DNA of 64,000 nt, from positions 1,736,001-1,800,000 of the forward strand of contig NZ_CP019343.1 in NCBI RefSeq assembly GCF_002117105.1, written 5' to 3'. Within the stretch, counting starts at the first letter, position 1. Every line of letters starts with the position of its first letter. The stretch comes from Oceanicoccus sagamiensis (lineage in GTDB: Bacteria; Pseudomonadota; Gammaproteobacteria; Pseudomonadales; Dasaniaceae). Below the pieces are notes generated by a model that worked only from the letters and a program-made list of their open reading frames with translations, was not told the DNA's origin and made no database searches. Shown here in pieces: positions 1-9,142 of this stretch. The translations under genes were made by a program, and so were the position numbers.

Positions 1-604
1 AACGCCGGCCCTGATCAACCGGCGCAATTTGAAAGACCGCTTTGACCTTAGTACCCACATGCTTAGCCATAGATTGTGCTTTGTTTTTAGCGTCATCCAG
101 CGCCAAATTCAGGGCTTTATTTTCCAGTGCATCACGCTGGCTAAAATCCAGCTTTACTGGTTGCAAGCGACTTATCCCCGCCGCTAATAAACCGTCAACC
201 AGCGCATTGTAGCGCTCAGCTTCGTTAAGGGTTAATTGAACCTGCCTGCTAATGCGTTCGCCTTTATAGACACGGTTTTTGTTTTGCCATTCATATTGGG
301 GGGCGGCATTGATTTTTGATGCATTGATCTTATCATCTTCAATGCCTTGATCTCTGGCGGCAACCACCGCCTTGGCAATAATAGCGTCGACGGTATCTTT
401 GGCGGCTGAGAAATTCTCCTTTACCGCGGAGACCTCAAAACTTAGCACTATAATATCGGGCACCTGTTCAACCATACCGTAGCCATTGACGACAATATGC
501 GGGTCGTCGGGTAGGGGTAAATCAGCCGCGGTAGAGTATAGGGGGTGGAGTAGAAGTACTGTGAGGGCGAGCAGTGCAATGTTTAATCGGCTATAGATAG
601 TCAT
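1..604 (-). CDS. SIMPL (DUF541) domain secreted protein, 3' end outside window
   Basis: The minus-strand reading frame opens with ATG at 604-602 and runs off the left window edge after about 201 codons, so the C-terminus is missing. The first 27 or so residues form a hydrophobic signal peptide ending near STAA, so the protein is probably periplasmic. The next part starts with a conserved-looking beta segment (PHIVVNGYGMVEQVPD) and continues with alternating strands and helices, including KNKAQSMAKHVG, which is the usual SIMPL/DUF541 pattern. Family members are periplasmic or outer-membrane associated oligomers of poorly defined function, sometimes linked to oxidative stress. It shares the minus strand with the carbonic anhydrase gene located 118 bases upstream of its start, and could be co-transcribed with it. 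The family call is from residue pattern only. Confidence 0.75.
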   Translation of the reverse strand, partial: MTIYSRLNIALLALTVLLLHPLYSTAADLPLPDDPHIVVNGYGMVEQVPDIIVLSFEVSAVKENFSAAKDTVDAIIAKAVVAARDQGIEDDKINASKINAAPQYEWQNKNRVYKGERISRQVQLTLNEAERYNALVDGLLAAGISRLQPVKLDFSQRDALENKALNLALDDAKNKAQSMAKHVGTKVKAVFQIAPVDQGRR

Positions 605-722
605 TGAATAATCTCCAGTTCGACCGGTTGTTTTCGCCTATTTTCGCCTAAGCAGGCATGACGGATATAGAGTTAAGCTAGGACGCTTTTTATAAAGAAA
701 AATTCATTCAATGGCATGGCAA

Positions 723-1274
723 TTATCCCTCTGCAATATACTCTTCTTTAAGTACCACATAGTTCTGGGCTGTCTGCACAAAATGCTCCATCTCTCCGTC
801 CCTGATAGGGCGAGCCTGACGGGCGGGGCTACCGGTATAAAGATAACCGCTTTCAAGGGTTTTACCGGGGGTGACCAGAGCGCCTGCCCCGACAATAACA
901 TCGTCTTCAATCACGACACCATCCAGCACAATCGCTCCCATACCGACCAGTACACGGTTGCCGATCTTGCAGCCATGCAGCATCACTTTATGCCCAACAG
1001 TGACATCTTCGCCAATAATCACCGGGTAGCCCTCAGGGTTTGTCGGGCGCGGCCTTGATTCATGAATAACCGAGCCATCCTGTATATTGCTTCTGTTGCC
1101 AATGCGAACTTTGTTGACATCACCCCGGATCACTACCAATGGCCAAATGGAAGTATCTTTGCCTAACACGACATCACCGATAACCACCGCAGCGGGGTCG
1201 ACATAGGCCCCCTCTTCTAACGTGGGGCTTACCCCTTTAAATGGACGAATATGGGCGGGATTTGGCGTAGACAT
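723..1274 (-). CDS. gamma-class carbonic anhydrase family protein (YrdA-like)
   Basis: This 183-residue protein consists mainly of left-handed beta-helix hexapeptide repeats (VVIGDVVLG, VRIGNRSNIQDG, VIIGEDVTVG, VLVGMGAIVLDG). The metal-ligand histidines of the gamma carbonic anhydrase family are visible in the segments VIHES and VGHKVMLHGC. Length is normal for the YrdA/CaiE/PaaY group. Such proteins form trimers with zinc or iron at subunit interfaces; some hydrate CO2, others have no proven activity, so enzyme activity here is inferred. It is divergent from the TIGR03790 gene at 1343 and close to prlC, an arrangement resembling Pseudomonas. The start codon at 1274 follows from alignment with the family N-terminus. 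Confidence 0.85.
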   Translation of the reverse strand: MSTPNPAHIRPFKGVSPTLEEGAYVDPAAVVIGDVVLGKDTSIWPLVVIRGDVNKVRIGNRSNIQDGSVIHESRPRPTNPEGYPVIIGEDVTVGHKVMLHGCKIGNRVLVGMGAIVLDGVVIEDDVIVGAGALVTPGKTLESGYLYTGSPARQARPIRDGEMEHFVQTAQNYVVLKEEYIAEG

Positions 1275-1342
1275 AGTTTGATTCGCTGTGTGCTGTTAAA
1301 GTAGTGGTTTATTGTAATCCTTAAGCAGGGCCACTGTAAGCA

Positions 1343-2602
1343 ATGTTTGTCAGGTTGTTTTTCTTCATACTGTTGTTGGTTGCTGCCCCTCTGCGGGCTG
1401 GTGAGCAACCTACAGTGTTGCTCCCTCCTTCGGGCTTAGAGGCGAGGGATTTGGCGGTAATTGTTAATCAGCAAGACCCGCTAAGCGTACAAATTGCCCG
1501 TTACTATCAGCAGCAGCGCAATATTCCGGCAGAAAATATCATCACTGTTTCATTTAAAACCGATAAGTCAGTGATGCACCCTGGAGAGTTTGCGGTGTTG
1601 CAAAAGGTGGTTGAGTCCAAGGTGCCCAGGCATATTCAGGCCTATTTACTGACCTGGGCTGACCCTTACCGAGTGGGTTGTATGTCAATAAGCTCAGCGT
1701 TTGCACTGGGCTTTAATCCTAAATACTGCGCTAAAGGCTGCATGCCTACAGCCTCAAACCGCTATGCCCGTTCTAAAAGCCTAAAGCCCTACGATGACTT
1801 AGACATTCGCCCAACCATGTTATTAGCGGCCACCAGTTTTACTGAGGCGAAGGCGCTAATCGATCGTGGTGTTGCCGCCGATGGTCAGGGGGTTTTAGCC
1901 GGTAGCAGCGCCTCAGCGTATTTAGTGGAAACCTCTGATAAACGCCGCAGCGTACGGAAAAGTTTCTTTCCTTCCGTGGAGCTATTATTGGCAGATCACA
2001 TAACGATTCACAGTGTGAAAACGGATGCGATTAAAAATAAAACCGATGTGATGTTTTATTTTACCGGCAAAAAATTTGTTGAGGACATCGCCAGCAATCA
2101 ATTTTTACCGGGTGCGATGGCGGACCACCTGACTTCATCCGGCGGCCAGTTAACCAATAGCGCACAAATGAGTGCCCTGCGATGGCTTGAGGGCGGCGCT
2201 ACAGGAAGCTATGGTACGGTGGTTGAGCCTTGCAATTTGTTAAGTAAATTCCCCAACCCCTTAATTGCCATAAGTAATTATTTACAAGGTAGTTCTTTAA
2301 TTGAAGCCTATTGGAAAAGTGTCATAATGCCTGGCCAGGGTGTATTTATTGGCGAGCCGTTGGCAAAACCTTATGCCGGGTATCAGTTAAAAGCCACGGT
2401 TACAGGCTATCAACTGCACTCACCGGTGTTGCAGGAGGGTTTCTATAAGCTCTACTCCTCTGGTCAAAAGGAAGGCCCCTTTACCCTGATGACCAGCGGT
2501 ATTGAAATAACACCGTATCAAAAATTTATTGCTTTACCGTTACCCACAGCTGCGTTCTACAAAGTAGAGCGACTGCAAAGTTATGCAAAACCCCTATTTT
2601 GA
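1343..2602 (+). CDS. TIGR03790-type secreted protein of unknown function
   Basis: The 419-residue product starts with a clear signal peptide (residues 1-19, ending LRAGE). It then reads DLAVIVNQQDPLSVQIARYYQQQRNIP, the opening typical of the TIGR03790 family, whose members begin with a statement-like segment on a protein choosing between residues before a RxIP motif. It contains a cluster of cysteines (VGCMSISSAF, KYCAKGCMPT), and a later GGATGSYGTVVEPC segment also common in the family. Function is unknown; the fold may be caspase/gingipain-like but I cannot show that from sequence. It ends 12 bases before the GTG start of prlC, so the two are probably co-transcribed. No truncation is visible. 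Confidence 0.65.
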   Translation: MFVRLFFFILLLVAAPLRAGEQPTVLLPPSGLEARDLAVIVNQQDPLSVQIARYYQQQRNIPAENIITVSFKTDKSVMHPGEFAVLQKVVESKVPRHIQAYLLTWADPYRVGCMSISSAFALGFNPKYCAKGCMPTASNRYARSKSLKPYDDLDIRPTMLLAATSFTEAKALIDRGVAADGQGVLAGSSASAYLVETSDKRRSVRKSFFPSVELLLADHITIHSVKTDAIKNKTDVMFYFTGKKFVEDIASNQFLPGAMADHLTSSGGQLTNSAQMSALRWLEGGATGSYGTVVEPCNLLSKFPNPLIAISNYLQGSSLIEAYWKSVIMPGQGVFIGEPLAKPYAGYQLKATVTGYQLHSPVLQEGFYKLYSSGQKEGPFTLMTSGIEITPYQKFIALPLPTAAFYKVERLQSYAKPLF

Positions 2603-2614
2603 GGCTAAAAAAAC

Positions 2615-4663
2615 GTGTCGAACCCTTTATTAAAAACCTCCTTATTACCGGCTTTTTCCAGTATACAAGCTGAGCATATAGAGCCCGCCCTTGATCAATT
2701 ATTAGCAAGCAACCGACAGCGGATTGCCGATTTGCTGGCAACAGCAACATCACCGGGTAAAGATTTTCTGGCGTCTATTGAACAGTGGGATGATGAACTG
2801 GATCAACTTTGGTCACCTGTGAGTCATTTACATGGGGTAAAAAATTCAGATGCTCTGCGTGATGCTTATAATGCCTGCTTGCCCAAGCTTACCGAATACG
2901 GCACAGAAATGGGTCAAAATACCGCGCTTTACCAAGCCTATAAACAGCTGGCAGAGAGTGATGTCTACGAGCAGTTAAATCATGCAGAACAGAAAGCGTT
3001 GGATAATGCCCTGCGAGACTTTACCTTGTCGGGTATAGCCCTTGAGCCTGAACAGCAGCAACGTTATGGCGACATTAAAAAGCAACTGGCAGAATTGTCT
3101 ACGCAGTTTTCCAATAATGTGCTGGATGCAACCCATGGCTGGAGTAAACATATCGACAATAGTGAAGAATTATCGGGTATCCCCGATTCCGTATTGCAAG
3201 GCTATCAGCAAGCGGCGGCAGCAAAAGACTTAACGGGCTATTTAATTTCATTGGATATTCCTGCTTACCTTCCGCTGATGCAGTATTGCGATAATGCGGC
3301 GCTGCGCAAAGAGATGTATACCGCCTATACCACCCGAGCTTCGGATCAAGGACCTAATGCCGGGCAATGGGATAATAGCGAGTTGATGGATAATATTCTG
3401 GCGCTACGCCACGAGCTGTCATTGTTATTAGGCTTTAGCAATTATGCCGAGCGCTCTCTGGTTACCAAAATGGCGGAGTCTCCAGAGCAGGTTGAAAGTT
3501 TTTTAACCGATCTTGCTGAGAACAGTGTGGCGGTTGCAAAAAAAGATTTTCAAGAACTGGAAGCCTTTGCCAAAGGCCTTGGTGTTGAGCAATTATCGGC
3601 ATGGGATATTCCCTTCTACAGTGAAAAACTGCGCCTGGAAAAATATGATTTATCGCAGGAAGAACTGCGCCCTTACTTTCCTTCCGACAAAGTCATCGAC
3701 GGTATGTTTACCGTGGTTAATCGCTTGTTTGGTATTGAATGTGTAGAGGTCAGTGATGTTGAAACATGGCACCCTGATGTACGTTTTTATCATTTAGAGC
3801 GTGATGGTGAACTTGTCGCCAAATTCTATTTGGATATCTTTGCCCGTGAACATAAGCGTGGTGGCGCGTGGATGGCGGACTGCCGTGTGCGCAGAAATAT
3901 AAGCCCGACAGAAAAGCAGTTGCCGGTGGCGTTTTTAACCTGTAATTTTACCCCGCCAACAGAAACCATACCGTCATTATTAACCCATAACGAAGTGACT
4001 ACCCTGTTTCATGAGTTTGGTCATGGCCTGCATCATATGCTCACCGAGGTCGAGTGCGCAGCCGTATCGGGTATTAATGGTGTGCCTTGGGACGCCGTTG
4101 AATTACCCAGTCAGTTTATGGAAAATTGGTGTTGGGAAAAAGAAGCCATTCCTTTGATTTCAGGCCACTATAAAACCGGCGAAGTTTTACCTGATGAACT
4201 GTTAGAAAAAATGTTAGCGGCGAAAAATTTTCAATCAGGCATGATGATGGTAAGACAGTTGGAGTTTTCTTTGTTCGATATGATCATGCATCATAATTAT
4301 TCGCCAGAAAACCCTGCACCGATACAAACGGTTTTGGATAAAGTCCGAGAAAACGTTGCAGTCGTTCCCACCCCTGAGTTTAATCGTTTTCAGCATGGCT
4401 TTGGCCATATCTTTGCTGGCGGCTATGCCGCGGGTTATTACAGTTATAAATGGGCAGAAGTCTTGTCGGCAGATGCTTTTTCGCTGTTTGAAGAAGAAGG
4501 TATCTTTAATCAGGCGACCGGTGAACGTTTTCTAAATGAAATTTTACAGCGCGGTGGTGCTCAAGAGCCAATGGAATTATTTAAAGCGTTTCGTGGCCGC
4601 GAACCCAATGTGGATGCCTTGCTTCGACACAGCGGCATTGTCATCACGAAGGCGGTAGCATGA
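2615..4663 (+). CDS. prlC: oligopeptidase A, M3 family zinc metallopeptidase
   Basis: This 682-residue cytoplasmic peptidase carries the M3 zinc site HEFGH at residues 466-470, with the third ligand glutamate in the following helix (VELPSQFMENW). Length and overall sequence match oligopeptidase A (PrlC/OpdA), which degrades short peptides including cleaved signal peptides. The start is GTG at 2615, 12 bases after the preceding stop; the N-terminal sequence (MSNPLLKTSLLPAFSSI) fits the family start. The stop codon overlaps the start of yheV in an ATGA at 4660-4663, so the pair is translationally coupled. The prlC-yheV pairing with a nearby carbonic anhydrase gene is the order seen in Pseudomonas. 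Confidence 0.95.
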   Translation: MSNPLLKTSLLPAFSSIQAEHIEPALDQLLASNRQRIADLLATATSPGKDFLASIEQWDDELDQLWSPVSHLHGVKNSDALRDAYNACLPKLTEYGTEMGQNTALYQAYKQLAESDVYEQLNHAEQKALDNALRDFTLSGIALEPEQQQRYGDIKKQLAELSTQFSNNVLDATHGWSKHIDNSEELSGIPDSVLQGYQQAAAAKDLTGYLISLDIPAYLPLMQYCDNAALRKEMYTAYTTRASDQGPNAGQWDNSELMDNILALRHELSLLLGFSNYAERSLVTKMAESPEQVESFLTDLAENSVAVAKKDFQELEAFAKGLGVEQLSAWDIPFYSEKLRLEKYDLSQEELRPYFPSDKVIDGMFTVVNRLFGIECVEVSDVETWHPDVRFYHLERDGELVAKFYLDIFAREHKRGGAWMADCRVRRNISPTEKQLPVAFLTCNFTPPTETIPSLLTHNEVTTLFHEFGHGLHHMLTEVECAAVSGINGVPWDAVELPSQFMENWCWEKEAIPLISGHYKTGEVLPDELLEKMLAAKNFQSGMMMVRQLEFSLFDMIMHHNYSPENPAPIQTVLDKVRENVAVVPTPEFNRFQHGFGHIFAGGYAAGYYSYKWAEVLSADAFSLFEEEGIFNQATGERFLNEILQRGGAQEPMELFKAFRGREPNVDALLRHSGIVITKAVA

Positions 4664-4956
4664 GCGATCAAAAAGTGACTAAGCGCTTTATTGCCGGTGC
4701 GGTTTGTCCACGCTGCGCTGAGATGGATAAATTAGTGATGTATCACGACAGCAATGACCAACAGGTAAGGGAATGTGTGCGCTGTGGTTATAGCGATGTG
4801 ATGACTGACAATGGCCCTCAGGAAATGGGAGCTGATGAAGTGGCTACCAGAGTTAATCAACCTCGGCCGGGAGAAGAGCCGCTAGCTCATGAGGATGAAG
4901 TACAGGTGGTTAGTATTATTGATCCGAACCCTGGCGCTAAACGGCGAGACCATTAA
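4660..4956 (+). CDS. yheV: YheV family putative zinc-ribbon protein
   Basis: This 98-residue protein has two CxxC knuckles (CPRC near residue 17 and CVRC near residue 39) that would form a zinc ribbon, preceded by KRFIAGAVCPRC, the typical opening of the YheV family. Its function is not established. The start overlaps the prlC stop codon by four bases. The C-terminal part (after about residue 60) is acidic and probably disordered. The stop codon is followed two bases later by the first copy of the GTAGGGTGGATT inverted repeat. Confidence 0.85.
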   Translation: MSDQKVTKRFIAGAVCPRCAEMDKLVMYHDSNDQQVRECVRCGYSDVMTDNGPQEMGADEVATRVNQPRPGEEPLAHEDEVQVVSIIDPNPGAKRRDH

Positions 4957-4957
4957 A

Positions 4958-5028
4958 GTAGGGTGGATTATAATCCACCGGCATAGGGTCGCTCATGGCT
5001 GGGCTTGGTGGATTGTAATCCACCCTAC
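4958..5028. repeat. REP-like inverted repeat, copy A
   Basis: The element begins GTAGGGTGGATTATAATCC and ends with the near-perfect inverse, GGATTGTAATCCACCCTAC. Each arm is itself a palindrome around GGATTATAATCC, so the transcript could fold either into two small hairpins or one long one. It lies directly behind the yheV stop. The middle part (GCTGGGCTTGGTGG) is shared with copy B at 12534. A decayed half-copy (GGATTGTAATCTACC) is visible at about 5201-5215. Confidence 0.85.
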
Positions 5029-5227
5029 GATACTGGTCTCAACAAGCTTGAAAGAATGCGTGACCTTAAAACAGATACCTCACTGCCGGACGGATAGCGA
5101 AAACCCATTAAAATTCATACCCTGAACACACCCACCAAAACTAACCCAACACCCTCAAAGCGCCAAACCGACGATAAGTGTAAATATGTGAGATAGCAGC
5201 GGATTGTAATCTACCCAACTCTAAGGC

Positions 5228-5398
5228 TTAGCGTCTTCTTGATCGCATGCGTTGAGCGCGAAGTTTTCTGCGTTTTTGATTCACCCGAATCTGCCCCGCC
5301 ATTTTAACAGCCAGATGATTATCATCATTATGATCGTAGTGGTGATCAAGGTCCTGGTTGCTATTGTCGTTAGCTAAACTGTCAGCTGGTATTGTCAT
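5228..5398 (-). CDS. small basic protein, 56 residues, unrecognised
   Basis: An open frame of 56 codons on the minus strand starts with ATG at 5398-5396 and ends with TAA at 5230-5228. Upstream, AAAGAGTAGAACT offers a GAG-type ribosome binding site six to nine bases before the start. The protein has a polar first half rich in Asp, His and Asn (DLDHHYDHNDDNH) and a strongly basic second half (QKRRKLRAQRMRSRRR). That two-part pattern could suit nucleic-acid or ribosome binding, possibly with metal binding, but I do not recognise a family. It sits between yheV and an unrecognised minus-strand gene at 5457, with which it could be co-transcribed. Confidence 0.5.
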   Translation of the reverse strand: MTIPADSLANDNSNQDLDHHYDHNDDNHLAVKMAGQIRVNQKRRKLRAQRMRSRRR

Positions 5399-5456
5399 AG
5401 TTCTACTCTTTTATAGTTCGGCTTTTTATAGTTTTTTTATAGCAAAGAGACATCAG

Positions 5457-6107
5457 TTACATATGGGCAAACTGCAAGTTAATTGATAATTCGTCAGTTA
5501 AACAGGGCCAGTGTTGCTGTTCTTTTTCCCAGTGATTATTTTTATGTTGGTCAACATAGGCTTTAAATTCAGGGGTTTCGTAAACATGCTCTTTTAGCAT
5601 AGTACGCTCAACCGTATAGTGCACCGCTTCGTCCAGTTCATTGGAAAAAGGCTCGCCGATAATACTATGGACAATTAAATTCGACATAGTCATATCCATC
5701 GGTACCAAGGGAATGGATGTGCGAATCATAAAACGGTCATTCACCTCTTCTATAAGGCGGTGAGCCAAATAGGCTTCGTCCATCAACTCATCCAGACCGA
5801 CGTGACCGGCAACAATTTCCGGTGGTTTTAGAAAATAATCTTCGGCCAGTTTTAAATAGGGTTCAGTATATTCTTGAATATTGGCCTCACGGGTAATCGC
5901 TCTGGCGGCATCAATAAAGCTGGGCACATGTTCGATATAGGCAATAATAAAATCGACCAGGCTTGCGGTGGCATCCTGCTCAGGCAGTTGAATGGTAAAG
6001 TGAATATCATTTCTGACATGCTTGTCGAGCAGATTGGCCATATGGCCATGCTGTTGTTCATGCAGCTTCGCTAAAGCAATCGTGTCGCGGATGGCATCAG
6101 TGGGCAA
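5457..6107 (-). CDS. conserved-looking hypothetical protein, 216 residues
   Basis: The product is a predominantly helical, acidic, soluble protein with no signal peptide or membrane segment. I do not recognise a domain. The frame starts with TTG at 6107-6105; a good ribosome binding site (AAGAGGAA) lies six to seven bases upstream, and there is no ATG until about residue 23, so TTG is the likely start. Histidines are frequent (HEQQHGHM near the start, KNNHWEKEQQHW near the end). The gene lies between the small basic protein gene and the MATE transporter, all on the minus strand. A protein-family or structure search would be needed to assign a role. Confidence 0.7.
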   Translation of the reverse strand: MPTDAIRDTIALAKLHEQQHGHMANLLDKHVRNDIHFTIQLPEQDATASLVDFIIAYIEHVPSFIDAARAITREANIQEYTEPYLKLAEDYFLKPPEIVAGHVGLDELMDEAYLAHRLIEEVNDRFMIRTSIPLVPMDMTMSNLIVHSIIGEPFSNELDEAVHYTVERTMLKEHVYETPEFKAYVDQHKNNHWEKEQQHWPCLTDELSINLQFAHM

Positions 6108-6263
6108 GGGTGTTCCTCTTTATGGAAGACGCTAGAAGCTAACAGTTTCAATACTACGCGTAGTCCAGTCTTAAAATGATCAGATATAGGGGATAAGGCT
6201 AGTACAAAATTTCAACTTCGCTAGAGACCGCTTAGATCATTGTGAACTATTTCCAGAAGTTCT

Positions 6264-7586
6264 TTACCACCAGCTTTGCCTGCGGTTATTGCGGTAGAAA
6301 ATCACCGCCAAACTTAAGCCGCGGGCGAGATTAAAGGCGATAAAGGCAAACCATAGACCGTGATTACCCCACTGCTGGCTGAAATACCAGCAGGGCAGGT
6401 AAACCAGCAGTGCCGATAGCAGCATGCTGTTTTGCATGGCTGCCGTTTGCGTTGTGCCAATAAAAATACCATCGAGCAAATAGCTCCATACCGCCGTGAA
6501 GGGCAGTAACAACAGCCAGGGTAGGTAACGAAGGGCCTCTGCCTGCACCGCGTTGATAGAGGTTAACAGGCCAATAAGCTGGCTGCCGGCTACCGCAAAT
6601 AACAAGGTAAAAAGCCCGGCAGTAATCAGTGACCATAGCGCGCACTGCCTGCAAGTGGCCAGAAAGCGTTGCCGGTTGCGCTGGCCTGCGGCATCTCCGG
6701 TCAGGGCCTCGGCGGCATGGGCAAAGCCATCCAGACCAAAGGAGGTCAGCAGCAACAGGTTCATAATCAAGGTATTGGCGGCGAGTACGATATCGCCCTG
6801 ACTGGAACCCTGTGCGGTAAAGAAGGCAAAGCAGGCTAACAGTACCATGGTGCGTACAAAGAGGTGACGGTTGACCACTAACAGCTGTCGATAGTCAGGC
6901 CAGTGCAGCAGTTGGGCGAGACGAATACTGGTACCCTGCTGTTGCCCCATGGCTTTGCTTAAGAGCAGCAGAGCGAGGCCGCAACCGCTGTATTCGGCGA
7001 TTAAGGTGGCAATGGCAGCCCCTTCGCTCTTCATATCGAGGCCGATTATCAGTAGAAAATCCAGCCCGACATTGAGTGCATTGGTAAATACCGTGATGAG
7101 CAGGGGCCAGCGGGTATTCTGCTGGCCAATAAACCAGCCCACAATGGCGTAGTTAACCAGCACTGCCGGGGCGCTGAAAATCCGGATTTGGGCGTAATTC
7201 ATCGCCAGCTCATAGCCGCCAGCGGGGGGAACTACCAGGAATAAGCCCAGCATCAGCAAAAATGGGCTTAGGAAGACAATAACAAGGCCGATTCCCAACC
7301 CCAGCAATATGGATTGCCCTGCGATCAATCGGCTCTGTGGGTGGTTGTCGGCTCCGAAGGCCTGGGCGGTTAAGCCGGTAGTTCCCATCCTTAAAAAGCC
7401 AAAGCCCCAGTATAGAAAGGCCAAAATACTGCCACCCACGGCAACAGCGGCTAAATATTGAGCATTTTCGAGGTGTCCGAGGATGGCTGTATCCACTAAG
7501 CCGAGCATTGGCACTGAAAGATTAGAAATAATCATCGGCCAGGCTAAACGCCATATCTTGTGGTTGAGGTCCCTGCCAAGTGTCAT
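6264..7586 (-). CDS. MATE family efflux transporter (DinF-like)
   Basis: This 440-residue integral membrane protein has about twelve hydrophobic segments and the MATE signature region near the N-terminus (MIISNLSVPMLGLVDTAILG, followed by LAAVAVGGSI). The GFLRMGTTGLTAQAFG segment is characteristic of the DinF branch of the family. Such transporters export cationic drugs or metabolites in exchange for Na+ or H+; the substrate here is unknown. Start ATG at 7586-7584. The gene is monocistronic in appearance, with about 157 bases to the next minus-strand gene and a 387-base divergent region before coxB. Confidence 0.88.
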   Translation of the reverse strand: MTLGRDLNHKIWRLAWPMIISNLSVPMLGLVDTAILGHLENAQYLAAVAVGGSILAFLYWGFGFLRMGTTGLTAQAFGADNHPQSRLIAGQSILLGLGIGLVIVFLSPFLLMLGLFLVVPPAGGYELAMNYAQIRIFSAPAVLVNYAIVGWFIGQQNTRWPLLITVFTNALNVGLDFLLIIGLDMKSEGAAIATLIAEYSGCGLALLLLSKAMGQQQGTSIRLAQLLHWPDYRQLLVVNRHLFVRTMVLLACFAFFTAQGSSQGDIVLAANTLIMNLLLLTSFGLDGFAHAAEALTGDAAGQRNRQRFLATCRQCALWSLITAGLFTLLFAVAGSQLIGLLTSINAVQAEALRYLPWLLLLPFTAVWSYLLDGIFIGTTQTAAMQNSMLLSALLVYLPCWYFSQQWGNHGLWFAFIAFNLARGLSLAVIFYRNNRRQSWW

Positions 7587-7973
7587 ATCTGGAATTCTGC
7601 CGCCTAATATCGCTGCTTGTTATAGCATTAAGGTAAGTATTCCCATAATTTTAGGGTGGTTGAGGTGGCCTGTCTTGTTAAAGGTGCGTATAATCGCGGC
7701 GTTTTGTCGCACCCAGCGACCGGGGGATACCGAAAAATCGCTATTTGTTGTCATTAAGTGGGCCTGATCTGGCCGATTTTTCGACGAATAAACCACTCAA
7801 TCAGGCTCAAAAAGTCTCGATCCAGGGTGTTAAATAGTCACAAGGATGGGAAGTCACTGCTATATTGTTCCGAGGGGCCAGTATTTGGTTCGTATCGGCG
7901 TATATTAGAGACGATATAAGCGGTCCGGATTCTGGGGTATTTTTTTAACATTTAAACAATGGAGACACGGGAA
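7587..7973. other. divergent intergenic region upstream of the cytochrome oxidase operon
   Basis: This 387-base region separates the MATE gene from coxB. I see no gene. It contains the perfect inverted repeat CGAAAAATCG (7732-7741) and CGATTTTTCG (7775-7784), 33 bases apart, and two TATATT hexamers (7861-7866, 7901-7906) that could be -10 boxes, but neither has a convincing -35 box at the right distance. The oxidase operon promoter must lie here. Confidence 0.5.
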
Positions 7974-9131
7974 ATGCATTTACGAGCGAAACGGCTGTAC
8001 AAGCTGGCGCTTAGTCCTGTGCTATTGCTGCTCAGTTTTCTGAGTACAGGTGCTTGGGCAGAAGAAGCTCAACGCTGGCAGATGAATATGTCGCCAGGCG
8101 TTACCGAAGTTGGGGCAGAAATTTACGGTCTGCATATGATCGTTTTCTGGATTTGTGTAGTGATTGGTATAGTCACTTTTGGCGCGATGTTTTATTCGGT
8201 GTTTGCGCACCGTAAGTCAAAAGGTGTTAAGCCAGCTACCTTCCACGAAAGTACAGCAATCGAGATTGCCTGGACTGTCGTTCCCTTCATAATCCTTATC
8301 GTGATGGCTTTTCCTGCCACAACCACACTATTAAAAGTCTATGACTTTGAAGATTCCGACCTGGATATCCTGGTGACCGGTTATCAGTGGAAGTGGAAGT
8401 ACGAGTATATTGATGAAGCAGGCGACAATGTCGTGTTCTTCAGCAACCTGCGTACAGGTAAGACAGAGATCTACAACGAAGACGACAAAGGCGAGCACTA
8501 CTTATTAGAAGTAGACGAGCCGCTTGTGCTTCCTGTTAATAAAAAAGTACGCTTTTTAGTAACAGCCAATGATGTTATCCACGCTTGGTGGGTACCTGCA
8601 TTAGCGGTTAAGAAAGACGCGATCCCCGGCTTTATCAACGAAGCCTGGTCTCGTCCACTGGAAACCGGTGTCTACCGTGGCCAGTGTGCTGAACTTTGTG
8701 GTCGCGACCACGGCTATATGCCTATCGTTGTCAACGTTGTTGAAGAAGACGAATACAACGCGTGGTTAGCAGACAAAAAATCTAAAGCGGCTGAAATAAA
8801 AGCCTTAATGGACAAACAGTTCACCCTTGATGAGCAGATGGCGGCGGGTAAACCCGTATACGACCAGTACTGCGCGGCATGTCATGGCTTGAACGGTGAA
8901 GGTGGTGTTGGTAAAGCCATCGCGGGTAGCCCTATTGCTACTGGCGAAATGGCCAAACATCTTGATGTGTCTATTAACGGTGTACCCGGTTCTGCGATGC
9001 AGGCCTTTGGTGCTCAGCTAAATGATGTCGATATGGCCGCGGTTGTTACGTACCAACGTAATGCCTTTGGCAATAATATGGGTGACATTGTTCAGCCCAT
9101 CGACGTTTATAACTTTAAGCAAGGTCAGTAG
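7974..9131 (+). CDS. coxB: cytochrome c oxidase subunit II with fused cytochrome c domain (caa3 type)
   Basis: The 385-residue protein has a signal peptide (to about AWAEE), two transmembrane helices, a cupredoxin domain with the CuA ligands C238 and C242 in CAELCGRDHGYM, and a C-terminal cytochrome c domain with the heme motif CAACH at residues 300-304. It receives electrons, passes them through CuA to subunit I, and the fused heme domain marks the enzyme as caa3 type. I prefer ATG at 7974 over the in-frame ATG at 7959, because GGAG at 7961-7964 is nine bases ahead of 7974 and lies inside the longer reading. It is the first gene of the oxidase operon; ctaD follows after 11 bases. Confidence 0.95.
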   Translation: MHLRAKRLYKLALSPVLLLLSFLSTGAWAEEAQRWQMNMSPGVTEVGAEIYGLHMIVFWICVVIGIVTFGAMFYSVFAHRKSKGVKPATFHESTAIEIAWTVVPFIILIVMAFPATTTLLKVYDFEDSDLDILVTGYQWKWKYEYIDEAGDNVVFFSNLRTGKTEIYNEDDKGEHYLLEVDEPLVLPVNKKVRFLVTANDVIHAWWVPALAVKKDAIPGFINEAWSRPLETGVYRGQCAELCGRDHGYMPIVVNVVEEDEYNAWLADKKSKAAEIKALMDKQFTLDEQMAAGKPVYDQYCAACHGLNGEGGVGKAIAGSPIATGEMAKHLDVSINGVPGSAMQAFGAQLNDVDMAAVVTYQRNAFGNNMGDIVQPIDVYNFKQGQ

Positions 9132-9142
9132 GAGGAGTCACA

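Noticed and set aside
4889-5125. 78-codon plus-strand frame
   Set aside because: It is made largely of the repeat element and the yheV end in another frame.
7732-7784. Terminator between the MATE and coxB genes
   Set aside because: The CGAAAAATCG inverted repeat is AT-rich, has a 33-base loop and no T run behind it.
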